A stretch of DNA of 64,000 nucleotides from contig NZ_JACVAB010000004.1 in NCBI RefSeq assembly GCF_014851585.1, forward strand, positions 248,001 to 312,000, read 5' to 3'. The stretch comes from Agrobacterium sp. AGB01 (GTDB lineage: Bacteria; Pseudomonadota; Alphaproteobacteria; Rhizobiales; Rhizobiaceae). A program made the translations under genes and the position numbers. Under the pieces are notes generated by a model that saw only the letters and a list, made by a program, of their open reading frames with translations, did no database searches and was not told the origin of the DNA. Below, one piece after another: positions 26,240 through 35,441 of the stretch (its first letter is position 1; the number at the start of each line of letters is the position of its first letter).

Positions 26240-27121
26240 TCAGCTCCTCTTTTCGGATTTGATCAGCCCGCGCAGATACCAGGCAATGAATATGGACATG
26301 ATGAGGAAGAGGATGGTGGCAATCGCCGCCCCATAACCGAAACGGTACGAGAAGATCGACTGATCATACATCTGGTAGGCAAGCACCATGGAGGAGCCGA
26401 ACGGACCACCGGCAGTCATCACCGAGATCGCATCGAATGACCGCAGGGCACCGACAACGGTGATGGCAACTGCGATAAAGGCAACTTGGCTGAGTTGTGG
26501 TAGAACGATATGGCGCAGCATCTGCCAGCCTTTCGCGCCATCAACACGGCCAGCACCGATCAATTCCTCGTCGAGATTGTTGAGACCGGCCAGAAACAGC
26601 ACCATACAAAAGGCGATCTGTGGCCACAGGGCAGCGCCGACAACAGCGAAGGTCACAAGGTTTTCATCGGAAAGAAGAGCTGGCGCCTCCGCACCGAATG
26701 CGTGGTAGATGATGGCCAGCAGACCGAAGGTCGGATCGTAGAACCATCCGAAAATCACGCCAACCGTAACGGTTGCCAGCACCAACGGCATGAAGAACAG
26801 CGATTTGATAAATCGCATGCCAGCAATTTTCTGATTGACCAAAAGCGCAATGGCCAGACCGGCGGGCGGCGCCAGCAGGAACGTGATCAGCCAGATCGTG
26901 TTGTTCTTCAGCGATACATAGAACTGCGGATCGTCGAACAGTTCACGGTAGTTGCCAAGGCCAACCCATGTTTTCGGGCCCATGCCGTCCCAGTCGTAAA
27001 ACGAGATACGGAACGTCTCAAGCGACGATGCGATGATGACAACGAGGAAAAGTATCAGGCCCGGCGCAAGCAACAGCGCGGGTGTCAGCCAGTTACGATG
27101 GCTGCGCCACCAAAGAGACAT
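26240..27121 (-). CDS. Sugar ABC transporter permease (MalF type)
   Basis: 293 residues. ATG 27121 is 7 bases behind AGGA; the ATG two codons earlier (27127) is too close to it. It has six membrane segments and an EAA-like loop (GRVDGAKGWQMLRHIVLPQL). It forms the transmembrane channel with the MalG-type subunit. Confidence 0.93.
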   Translation of the reverse strand: MSLWWRSHRNWLTPALLLAPGLILFLVVIIASSLETFRISFYDWDGMGPKTWVGLGNYRELFDDPQFYVSLKNNTIWLITFLLAPPAGLAIALLVNQKIAGMRFIKSLFFMPLVLATVTVGVIFGWFYDPTFGLLAIIYHAFGAEAPALLSDENLVTFAVVGAALWPQIAFCMVLFLAGLNNLDEELIGAGRVDGAKGWQMLRHIVLPQLSQVAFIAVAITVVGALRSFDAISVMTAGGPFGSSMVLAYQMYDQSIFSYRFGYGAAIATILFLIMSIFIAWYLRGLIKSEKRS

Positions 27122-27144
27122 GGGCATATCCTATGGAAATGATC

Positions 27145-27167
27145 GGAGGTGGAACAAGTCCACCTCC
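27145..27167 (-). repeat. Intercistronic stem-loop after the sugar-binding-protein gene
   Basis: Perfect 8-bp repeat GGAGGTGG (27145-27152) / CCACCTCC (27160-27167), 7-base loop, in the 65-base gap between the binding-protein gene and the first permease. Such hairpins commonly let binding-protein mRNA exceed permease mRNA by partial termination or 3' protection. A short T-stretch follows only weakly on the minus strand. Confidence 0.6.
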
Positions 27168-27186
27168 TTTTGAAACGAAGCGGCGG

Positions 27187-28440
27187 TTAGCCGTGGATGC
27201 GCTGGCGGGTACGCTCGACCTGTGTCAGGATCTGCTCGCGGCGCTCTGGCTTTGCCATGAACTCCTGGAAGCCCTTGAGGCCGGCCTGCGCAAGATCAGG
27301 ATCGCTGTCGCGGTCGTAATACTGCGAAGTGCCCTTGACGTTCTTCAGTTCAGCCACTGCCATTTTCAGGATCGGATCATCACCGATCGTGCAGTCGCTG
27401 CGGGCAGGCACGTTGCCTTCCGGCGCAAGGTAAGCACTGAGGTTTTCCGGCTTGTAGAAGTAAGCGAGGAATTCACGTGCCAGTTCCTTGTTCTTCGAAC
27501 CCGACGGCATGTGGATCGAATCCACCGAGAAGTCCTCGAACTGGTCCATGCCCGGATTGATCGTCGGGAAAGGCGCAAAACGCACATGCTGCAGATCTTC
27601 GGCCGGGAACGCATATTTGATAAAGTTACCGAGATCCATCATCGCGGACTTTTTCTGCACAAGGCTGGCCGCGGCAGGATCCCACTCGTAGGACGAACCG
27701 TTTGGCGTGAAGAAATCAGCCTTTATCAGCGCTTCCCACTTGTCGAAAACATCCTTGAGCGATGCATCGGTGTATTTCACCTTGCCGTTCATCAGATCCA
27801 TGTGATGCTCAAGACCATTGATACGCAGGTTCATATGGTCGAACCACCCGCCACAAGGCCACTGATCCTTGGTGCCCATGCTCATCGGGATGATGCCAGC
27901 TTTCTTGGACTGTTCAGCGAGAGTAAAGAAGTCATCGAATGTCTTTGGAACTGTCAGACCGTGCTGGTCAAACGTGTCCTGACGGTAGAACAGACCCCAG
28001 AGAATACCGCCTGTCGGCAAACCATATTGTTTGCCATCGACAGTAACGGAACCGAGCGTACCGCCCAGCACATCCCCATAATTTTCCTTCTCTACGAGAT
28101 CGGAAACGTCCTCGAACAACCCCTTCTGCACAAAACCACGCATACGGCTGCCAGAGAACCAGAAGCAGATATCCGGCGGGCTTGCCACGAGATAGTTGCG
28201 GATCGCGGTCTTATGCGCCTCGTGATCCATGTTATTGACGGTGACATTTGCACCGACAGCCTTGCCAAATTCAGCAGCAATCGTTTCCAGCGCTTTGCGC
28301 TGACCGGCGTTGCCGCGGTTGGAAATGATCGTCAGCTGTTTTTCCTGCGCTATAGCAGGTGCTGACAGCGCGCTGGATGCCAGAACGGCACCTGTCAGCT
28401 GTACAAAACGGCGGCGGGTCGGCTTCAGAATCGTGGTCAT
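27187..28440 (-). CDS. Sugar ABC transporter substrate-binding protein with Tat-type signal
   Basis: 417 residues. The N-terminus (RRRFVQLTGAVLASSALSAPAIAQ) has twin arginines followed by a hydrophobic stretch and AQ cleavage site, so export may be by Tat. The mature protein is an SBP_bac_1 sugar binder: EFGKAVGANVTVNN, YGLPTGGILWGLFYRQDTF, and Trp/Asp-rich ligand contacts (KDQWPCGGWFDHMN). It is the first gene of the operon with permeases, ATPase and GH42 beta-galactosidase, so a galactoside is the probable ligand. AGGAGG lies directly upstream of the ATG. Confidence 0.93.
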   Translation of the reverse strand: MTTILKPTRRRFVQLTGAVLASSALSAPAIAQEKQLTIISNRGNAGQRKALETIAAEFGKAVGANVTVNNMDHEAHKTAIRNYLVASPPDICFWFSGSRMRGFVQKGLFEDVSDLVEKENYGDVLGGTLGSVTVDGKQYGLPTGGILWGLFYRQDTFDQHGLTVPKTFDDFFTLAEQSKKAGIIPMSMGTKDQWPCGGWFDHMNLRINGLEHHMDLMNGKVKYTDASLKDVFDKWEALIKADFFTPNGSSYEWDPAAASLVQKKSAMMDLGNFIKYAFPAEDLQHVRFAPFPTINPGMDQFEDFSVDSIHMPSGSKNKELAREFLAYFYKPENLSAYLAPEGNVPARSDCTIGDDPILKMAVAELKNVKGTSQYYDRDSDPDLAQAGLKGFQEFMAKPERREQILTQVERTRQRIHG

Positions 28441-28871
28441 GATGTCCTCCTAAAACAAACGAGAGCTCCCGATCTCAGCGGTATCACTAGGCGAACGCCT
28501 ATCGCTCGTCAATGGTTAGTTTAATAAATTAATGATTGGAATTGCGATTTTTCATTCCGAAAGTAGCGATCGGGACGAACGAAAATATAAGGCCCGCCGG
28601 GATTGCTAACATTGACTGCTACTCAAAGAATTCAAGGCTTTAGGACCCTACAATTCACAGCCGCACTCAAGCACTAGACAGACACATCCGACAGTCCTGA
28701 AAAGGACAGGATCACGAAATGCCATATAGGATTTATCGGCGATACAGAGGATGCTGAAATGACCACAAGCAGCCCAGCCGCGATCGACTGGCCTTATTTC
28801 CACTCGCATTTTATACGAAATGGACCTACCAGCGGATGTTCCTGTTTAGATGCGAAGAAAGCTGACCTTAG
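28441..28871. promoter_or_regulatory. Divergent promoter region between the sugar-ABC operon and the TetR gene
   Basis: On the minus strand a TTGACG (28507-28512) at -35 position precedes the sugar operon. Just downstream lies a perfect palindrome TAGGCG-AA-CGCCTA (28488-28501) that would overlap the promoter, a good operator candidate for a sugar-responsive repressor. An AT-rich block (28519-28535) lies upstream of it. The right part has a 12-base direct repeat (28846-28857 and 28868-28879) next to the TetR start. No convincing gene was found here; a short frame from 28759 has a ribosome-binding site but runs into the TetR gene in another frame. Confidence 0.5.
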
Positions 28872-28879
28872 ATGCGAAG
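28846..28879 (+). repeat. 12-bp direct repeat overlapping the TetR start codon
   Basis: ttagatgcgaag occurs at 28846-28857 and again at 28868-28879, a 22-base period, about two helical turns. The second copy contains the TetR ATG (28872). It may be a same-face binding site or a small duplication. Confidence 0.6.
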
Positions 28880-29540
28880 TCCAAAGCGCGAGACGCGAAA
28901 GAATGATCCCGACAAAACCAAGGAAGACATTCTGGCAGCGGCCACGGAAGAATTTGCCGCTCTCGGACTGGCTGGCGGGCGGGTTGATGCAATAGCCGAA
29001 CGCACCAAGACATCCAAGCGGATGATCTATTATTACTTCGGTGGCAAAACCGGCCTTTATCTTGCGGTTTTGGAGAAGGCCTATATTCAGGCTCGGACAT
29101 TTGAGAGAGAATTGAACCTTGAGGCACTCTCTCCTGTTGAAGCCCTGAAAAAATTGATTGAACACACATTCGACCACGATGAGGCCAACCCCGATTTTGT
29201 GCGGTTGGTAATGAATGAAAATATCCACCAGGCCGTGCATTTGAAGCAATCGAAGGCGATCGGGGATGCGGGCCCGCCCGTGCTTAAAACATTGGAAGAT
29301 ATCATCACCCGTGGTCGCGAAACGGGTGTGTTTCGCCGCGATATCGAACCGCTTGATCTGCACATGTTGATCAGTTCGCAGTGTTTTTTCCGCGTTACCA
29401 ACAAACATACATTCGGCGCACTCTTCCAGTGCGACCTCTCCGTACCCGATATCTACCAGCGGCACAGACAGATGGTGGTCGATTCCGTATTGGCCTATGT
29501 CACCACGGACTATTCCGGCAGCCGGTGGGCTGCTCCATAA
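28872..29540 (+). CDS. TetR-family transcriptional regulator
   Basis: 222 residues. The N-terminal TetR domain (about 14-64) shows KTKEDILAAATEEFAALGLAGGRVDAIAERTKTSKRMIYYYFGGKTGLYLAVLEK, and the C-terminal half is an all-helical ligand domain. The SKRMIYYYFGGK recognition helix resembles RutR/NemR-like or other rhizobial TetR proteins. It is divergent from the sugar operon and convergent with gcd. A repeated ttagatgcgaag overlaps its own start, suggesting autoregulation. Confidence 0.9.
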   Translation: MRSPKRETRKNDPDKTKEDILAAATEEFAALGLAGGRVDAIAERTKTSKRMIYYYFGGKTGLYLAVLEKAYIQARTFERELNLEALSPVEALKKLIEHTFDHDEANPDFVRLVMNENIHQAVHLKQSKAIGDAGPPVLKTLEDIITRGRETGVFRRDIEPLDLHMLISSQCFFRVTNKHTFGALFQCDLSVPDIYQRHRQMVVDSVLAYVTTDYSGSRWAAP

Positions 29541-29574
29541 AAATGCCCGGCGCATGGCCGGGCATTTCTTTTTC
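29541..29574. terminator. Bidirectional terminator between TetR and gcd genes
   Basis: Perfect 11-bp stem AAATGCCCGGC (29541-29551) / GCCGGGCATTT (29557-29567), loop of 5, followed by CTTTTT; the minus strand likewise has a run of T. It lies between convergent stops at 29540 and 29595. Confidence 0.88.
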
Positions 29575-29594
29575 CAGAAAATGTGCCTGACGGC

Positions 29595-32024
29595 TTAGTT
29601 TGGCAGCGCGTAGGCGATCACATAGTCGCCGCGATCAGGCGACTGACGTGCACCACCGGCCGAGATGACAATGTACTGCTTGCCAGTCTTTGGCGACTTG
29701 TAGGTCATCGGCGTACCCTGGCTTCCAACCGGCATACGAGCCTTCCAGATTTCCTTGCCTGTCGCACTGTCAAAGGCGCGCAGATAGTAGTCCTGGGTGG
29801 CGGCAAAGAATACCAGACCGCCCTGCGTGGCCAGCGAGCCACCAATCGTCGGCATGCCGATCGGAATTGGAAGACCCATCTTGATACCCATAGGGCCGGT
29901 ATCTTCAACCGTACCGAGTGGCACCTGCCACTTGATCTTCTGGCTGTCCATGTCGATGGCAGTCAGTGAACCATAGGGAGGGGCCTGGCACGGAATCCCG
30001 AGCGCCGACAGGAAACGGTTTTTGTCGACCGCGTAAGGTGTACCGCGCATCGGCACGACGCCCATGACAGTATTGGTCGCTTCCGAACCGCTGTTGACGG
30101 CAGTGCTTGGTGCGGCTTCCTTCATCTGGATCCACAGACCAAGGCGCATGTCGTTGACAAAGATGGTGTTTGTCGTAGGATCGGTGGAGAAACCGCCCCA
30201 ATTCATGCCACCAAGCGAGCCTGGGAAATTCAGCGCCAGATCTGTTCCCGGAACGGTGTAGACGCCATCATAACGCATGCCCTTGAAGGCAATGCGGCAC
30301 AACAACTGGTCAAATGGCGTCGCACCCCACATGTCGCTTTCCGTTAGCGTCTGCGCACCGATCTGCGGCATGCCAACCGACAGTTTTTGTGTCGGAGCAT
30401 AAGGTTCGTTCGGGATTTTACCTGGTTTAACCGGCACGTCGGCGACTTCGGTCAGAGGTTGACCGTTCGCACGATCAAGCACCCAGATCTGGCCAGCCTT
30501 GGTCCCGAAGGTTAAAGCCGGAACAGTCGATCCATCAGCCTTCTTGAAGTCGAAGAATGACGGCTGCATTGGCACGTCAAAGTCCCAGAGATCGTTATGA
30601 ACGGTCTGATAAACCCACTTCTCGCGACCTGTGGTGGCGTCCAGCGCCAGCATCGATGCACCATACTTGTGGTCGAGTTCCGTACGCGTCGCGCCATAAA
30701 GGTCGACTGATGGGCTTCCGACTGGGAGGAAGACAGTGTTCGATGCTGCATCATAGGACATTGCGGCCCAAACATTCGGTGTCGAACGTGTATAGGTCTG
30801 ACCTTCTGGAGGTAGCTTGGTGATTTCAGGATTGCCCGGGTCAAATGCCCAACGCAATTCGCCGGTGATCACATCGAAACCGCGCATGACGCCGCCCGGC
30901 ATATCGACCTGAACGTTATCGGCAATACGACCGCCGACAACAACAGTGGTACCAGCAAGCGTCGGCGCTGATGTCAGCACATATTGCGGATCAGGGGCAT
31001 CGCCCATACCAATCTTCAGATCGACGCGGCCGTTGGTGCCAAAATCAGGGCAAAATGCGCCGGTGTCGGCATCAATTGCAAAAAGCTCGGCATTGATCGA
31101 GTTCATCAGCAGGCGGCGCTGGCAAAGAGCACCTTCCGGAACTGTGGCTGCTGTGACCGGCGTCGAGCCATCAACGGTTGGCTGCTCAAGCGGACGGGTC
31201 GCATCGAAATAGGCAAGACCACGGCAGCGCATCCACACGGACGACTTGGCATTGATCTCGTTTTTCCAGTTTTCCTTGCCCGTGTCCGCATCGATAGCGA
31301 TGACGTTGTTATGCGGTGTGCACAGGAATACGCGGTCACCAACCTGCAACGGTGTCAACTGGTCTTCGGCACCACCGCCACCGGGGCTGACGGGCGTATC
31401 ACCGGTCTGGTAGGTCCAGGCAACGGTCAAATCCTTGACGTTATCGCGAGTAATCTGGTCAAGCGCGGCAAAGCGCGAGCCACCGGTCGTATTGCCGTAG
31501 GCCTCCCAGTTCTTCTGCTCCTTGGCCGGATCAACTGGCGTCAAAGGCGCAATAGTACCGTTAAAGGCAACGGTTGGATGCGGCACGAACATGCCAGCAA
31601 ATCCGGCCCCTGAGACAACCGCCAGAAGCGCCGCGATGGCAAAAGATGGAAGATAGGCCGGTGTCTTTCCGGACGCCTTGCGCAACAACGGCAGGCTGAG
31701 CACGACCACGGTCGCACCGACGCCAAAGGCCAGCAAACGCGAGATCAGCGGCCAGAATTCAAGGCCGACATCCAGCAACGCCCAGACAACCGTAGCCGCT
31801 GTTACCAGGCAGAAAAGAAGTGCGCCAGCGGGCTTGCGCATCACGACGAGCAAACCGGCAACGATGATGGCAATGCCGGAAATCAGGAAGTACCAGCTAC
31901 CGCCCAGCGACACCAGCTTGCCGCCAGCAGCGGCAAAGAACAGGCCGGCGAGAATGAGAACGGCGCCAAGCACGAATAGCCATAACCTGGCTACCGGGGA
32001 CAGGATGCCTTTAGAGGCTTTCAT
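29595..32024 (-). CDS. gcd: Membrane-bound PQQ-dependent glucose (or quinate/shikimate) dehydrogenase
   Basis: 809 residues, the length of membrane glucose dehydrogenases. Residues 1-150 hold five membrane helices that carry ubiquinone binding. The periplasmic part is an eight-bladed PQQ propeller starting at NWEAYGNTTGGSRFAALDQI and containing repeated tryptophan-docking units such as DTGKENWK and TTGREKWVY. It oxidises aldoses (gluconate formation) and passes electrons to ubiquinone. Quinate/shikimate dehydrogenases share this architecture, so the substrate is probable, not proven. No pqq biosynthesis genes are in the window. Its promoter region faces the gdhA leader. Confidence 0.9.
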   Translation of the reverse strand: MKASKGILSPVARLWLFVLGAVLILAGLFFAAAGGKLVSLGGSWYFLISGIAIIVAGLLVVMRKPAGALLFCLVTAATVVWALLDVGLEFWPLISRLLAFGVGATVVVLSLPLLRKASGKTPAYLPSFAIAALLAVVSGAGFAGMFVPHPTVAFNGTIAPLTPVDPAKEQKNWEAYGNTTGGSRFAALDQITRDNVKDLTVAWTYQTGDTPVSPGGGGAEDQLTPLQVGDRVFLCTPHNNVIAIDADTGKENWKNEINAKSSVWMRCRGLAYFDATRPLEQPTVDGSTPVTAATVPEGALCQRRLLMNSINAELFAIDADTGAFCPDFGTNGRVDLKIGMGDAPDPQYVLTSAPTLAGTTVVVGGRIADNVQVDMPGGVMRGFDVITGELRWAFDPGNPEITKLPPEGQTYTRSTPNVWAAMSYDAASNTVFLPVGSPSVDLYGATRTELDHKYGASMLALDATTGREKWVYQTVHNDLWDFDVPMQPSFFDFKKADGSTVPALTFGTKAGQIWVLDRANGQPLTEVADVPVKPGKIPNEPYAPTQKLSVGMPQIGAQTLTESDMWGATPFDQLLCRIAFKGMRYDGVYTVPGTDLALNFPGSLGGMNWGGFSTDPTTNTIFVNDMRLGLWIQMKEAAPSTAVNSGSEATNTVMGVVPMRGTPYAVDKNRFLSALGIPCQAPPYGSLTAIDMDSQKIKWQVPLGTVEDTGPMGIKMGLPIPIGMPTIGGSLATQGGLVFFAATQDYYLRAFDSATGKEIWKARMPVGSQGTPMTYKSPKTGKQYIVISAGGARQSPDRGDYVIAYALPN

Positions 32025-32295
32025 TTATCTCTAGCTCCAATTGTGGATTCGACAGAGTCGACAGTCAAAGCCCACAGCGACGGAAGCAGAAGCGGAGATC
32101 ACATTCAATTACGGTCACCACACTGCTTTCGAACGGGCGCCGACATCTTGGCCGGTCCGGATGACCAGCAATTCAGGGAGCGCCCTCTGCAAGGACTTTC
32201 TTATATTACCACCATGCCCTCCCACGCACGACAGCGAAGGGAATTTCTTCCCGAGACTGCGGTATAGTGCCGCTGGTATCTGTTTTGCAACCACA

Positions 32296-32311
32296 TACGT
32301 ACTTGTTCGTA
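32296..32311. promoter_or_regulatory. TetR-like near-palindromic operator candidate
   Basis: TACGTAC (32296-32302), 2-base spacer, GTTCGTA (32305-32311): six of seven positions are symmetrical. The form resembles TetR/AcrR-family operators. It is 272 bases upstream of gcd and about 500 upstream of gdhA; the regulated gene is unclear. Confidence 0.35.
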
Positions 32312-32633
32312 CATTTTTACGTCAACAATTACTGAAAGACCGTTTAGCGGAGGTCGCCAGAATATTTGTATAGTGAGAGTAATAGGAGCACCGGTAAGGC
32401 TAACGGCTGGACGCAAGCCCTTTAGCTACAACCCGCTGATTGCGGAAAAGGTACACACTCAAATCTAGCGCGAGTACCGAAATGAGAACTTCCGTCCTTG
32501 TAAGGTGCAAAAATTAAATCGATAAGCCTATCAATTGATCATTTGCCGCTTTTGGACTCAGACTCATTTTGGCGCCACCCCTCCATTTTGCCCACAACAG
32601 CGGCAATTTGCCTGAATTCAGTTCAAAACACCG

Positions 32634-32659
32634 TCAGATGCACAACGGCGTGCATCTGA
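32634..32659 (+). repeat. Perfect hairpin in the gdhA leader
   Basis: TCAGATGCAC (32634-32643) and GTGCATCTGA (32650-32659) form a 10-bp stem with a 6-base loop, 151 bases ahead of the gdhA ATG. It may be an operator or a leader RNA structure. Confidence 0.5.
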
Positions 32660-32704
32660 GCCGATATGCACTAACTTCCGCCCCGAGCCACCAAGCACGG
32701 ATGA

Positions 32705-34165
<1,461 letters not shown>

Positions 34166-34188
34166 AGCACAGCGATAAACCCCAGTGA

Positions 34189-34226
34189 ACGGCTCCGGCA
34201 TTTGTGCCGGAGCCGTTTGTTATTTT
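34189..34226 (+). terminator. Rho-independent terminator after gdhA
   Basis: Perfect 12-bp stem ACGGCTCCGGCA (34189-34200) / TGCCGGAGCCGT (34205-34216), 4-base loop, followed by TTGTTATTTT. Confidence 0.9.
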
Positions 34227-34623
34227 ACAGCAACGGACCGCCCAGCTCATGCTGGTGTCGACGCGGACACGGCATGTATCATGGGCCGGAAATGCTGGCA
34301 GGGGCGGAACTGAGGAAGATCAACCTTCTGACACGCACACCTTAAGTTGCTATTCACTACAAATGAGAAAATAGAAAACAGAGATTTTCACAGTTTGGCT
34401 GGGAGGTCGGAGTGAGTAATTTTCTTTATGGAGAGACAGCTTGCGGGGCACGCCCTCAAGCAGAGCAACAATTATAAAAATCAAATAAATTCATGTGCTT
34501 TACATATGAATTGGCAGACGCCCAGAAGCATCCCGCTTTCGCTCATCAAGCCCGTATCACTGCGCCAGCATCGTCAAACGCGGTGGCTTTTTCTGCATTC
34601 ACGAAATCAATTCCAGATTGAAA

Positions 34624-34690
34624 TTTTAGTATGACTAAAAAACGCTTGACAAAAATCCACTCCGATCCTTTGATTGTAGTAATACTAAAA
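34624..34690 (+). promoter_or_regulatory. Twin-palindrome promoter/operator of the hydantoinase-type operon
   Basis: TTTTAGTATGACTAAAA (34624-34640) is perfectly symmetrical around ATG; TTGTAGTAATACTAAAA (34674-34690) is the same element with one mismatch. They are exactly 50 bases apart and bracket a TTGACA (34646-34651). The second copy ends 16 bases before the regulator's ATG, where it would cover the -10 or start site. The arrangement is typical for an autorepressor binding cooperatively; the XRE-cupin product of the next gene is the obvious candidate. Confidence 0.65.
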
Positions 34691-34706
34691 AAGAGTGGAA
34701 CTAAAA

Positions 34707-35441
34707 ATGAATCCTGTAAGCGGTCCTGCGCATAGCGCAGCCGACATTCAGCCTTTGGGAGAACGGTTGCGACTTTGCCGTAAGGAGCAAGGCCTGACCC
34801 TGCAGGAAGTTGCTGATAAGGCAGGATTTTCGGTCGGTTTCATTTCCCAGATCGAACGCGGAATTACAGTTCCTTCCCTCACCTCACTGGTCGCTGTATG
34901 TCGCGTGCTGAAAGTCGACGCAGGTTCATTTTTCAACTCGCAGAAACCCAGCTCCTCGGTTACCCGACGGGAAAGCCGTGAGGCCTACGGCCTTGGCGGC
35001 GAAGCTGGTCGTGCCGTCACCTATGAGCGCCTGTCAGCCGCCTTTCCCGGCAATGTTTTGCGCAGCACCCTCATTCACGAGCCGCCGGGATATCGAAGCG
35101 AGCCGATGTCGCATGAGGGAGAAGAGATATTCTTCGTATTGGAAGGCGCTCTCACCATAGAGATTGATGGCGAGCGCATGATTTTGGAAGCAGGCGATTC
35201 CGCCCACTTTCCGTCAACAAGGGTCCATGCCACCTGGAACCATACCACGGGAACAACGACGGTTTTTCACACCTGCACCATGGATGTATTTGGTGACGAC
35301 CATACCAACACCAACGGCGACAGCCTTGTTGTGACGCGCGCGGCCAGCCGACGCAGCGCGCCCAAGCAGCCGGTCATTGGCTCCAAGACGCCTCCCATGA
35401 AGTCCAAAAAGCCCATAACAAAAAAAGGGAACAGGAAATGA
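34707..35441 (+). CDS. XRE-family regulator with C-terminal cupin sensor (PuuR-like)
   Basis: 244 residues from ATG 34707. Residues 17-73 are an XRE helix-turn-helix (GERLRLCRKEQGLTLQEVADKAGFSVGFISQIERG); about 125-195 form a cupin_2 effector domain (SHEGEEIFFVLEGALTIEIDGERMILEAGDSAHFPS). The C-terminus is a Lys/Pro-rich tail. Proteins of this design repress amine or amino-acid catabolic operons until the substrate binds the cupin. Its stop overlaps the next start (ATGA), so it is the first gene of the transporter-hydantoinase operon and probably autoregulated through the twin palindromes. Confidence 0.92.
   Translation: MNPVSGPAHSAADIQPLGERLRLCRKEQGLTLQEVADKAGFSVGFISQIERGITVPSLTSLVAVCRVLKVDAGSFFNSQKPSSSVTRRESREAYGLGGEAGRAVTYERLSAAFPGNVLRSTLIHEPPGYRSEPMSHEGEEIFFVLEGALTIEIDGERMILEAGDSAHFPSTRVHATWNHTTGTTTVFHTCTMDVFGDDHTNTNGDSLVVTRAASRRSAPKQPVIGSKTPPMKSKKPITKKGNRK

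Larger units (their letters stand above)
34166..34706. other. Intergenic region between gdhA and the hydantoinase-type operon
   Basis: After the gdhA terminator (34189-34226) the region is AT-rich and gene-free; a 68-codon frame at 34428 has no ribosome-binding site or recognisable product. The right end holds the operon promoter: TTGACA at 34646-34651 flanked by two related 17-base palindromes (34624-34640 and 34674-34690). Confidence 0.6.

Noticed and set aside
28759..28995. 78-codon frame with a ribosome-binding site upstream of the TetR gene
   Set aside because: It runs in another frame into the clear TetR gene, has no family resemblance and changes to atypical composition after the first 35 codons.
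32041..32373. 110-codon frame in the gcd-gdhA gap
   Set aside because: No ribosome-binding site, no recognisable motif, and it overlaps several structured elements.
32391..32440. Hairpin with GGACGCAA loop resembling part of a c-di-GMP-I riboswitch
   Set aside because: Only the GGACGCAA string and one nested hairpin match; the second stem-loop and tetraloop-receptor elements are missing, and no suitable gene start is near.
34428..34634. 68-codon frame upstream of the hydantoinase-type operon
   Set aside because: No ribosome-binding site or domain; its end overlaps the first operator palindrome.
34646..34675. Full sigma-70 promoter with TTGACA
   Set aside because: The -35 is perfect but the hexamers at 17-18 base spacing (TTTGAT, TTGATT) are weak, so only the -35 and operators are asserted.
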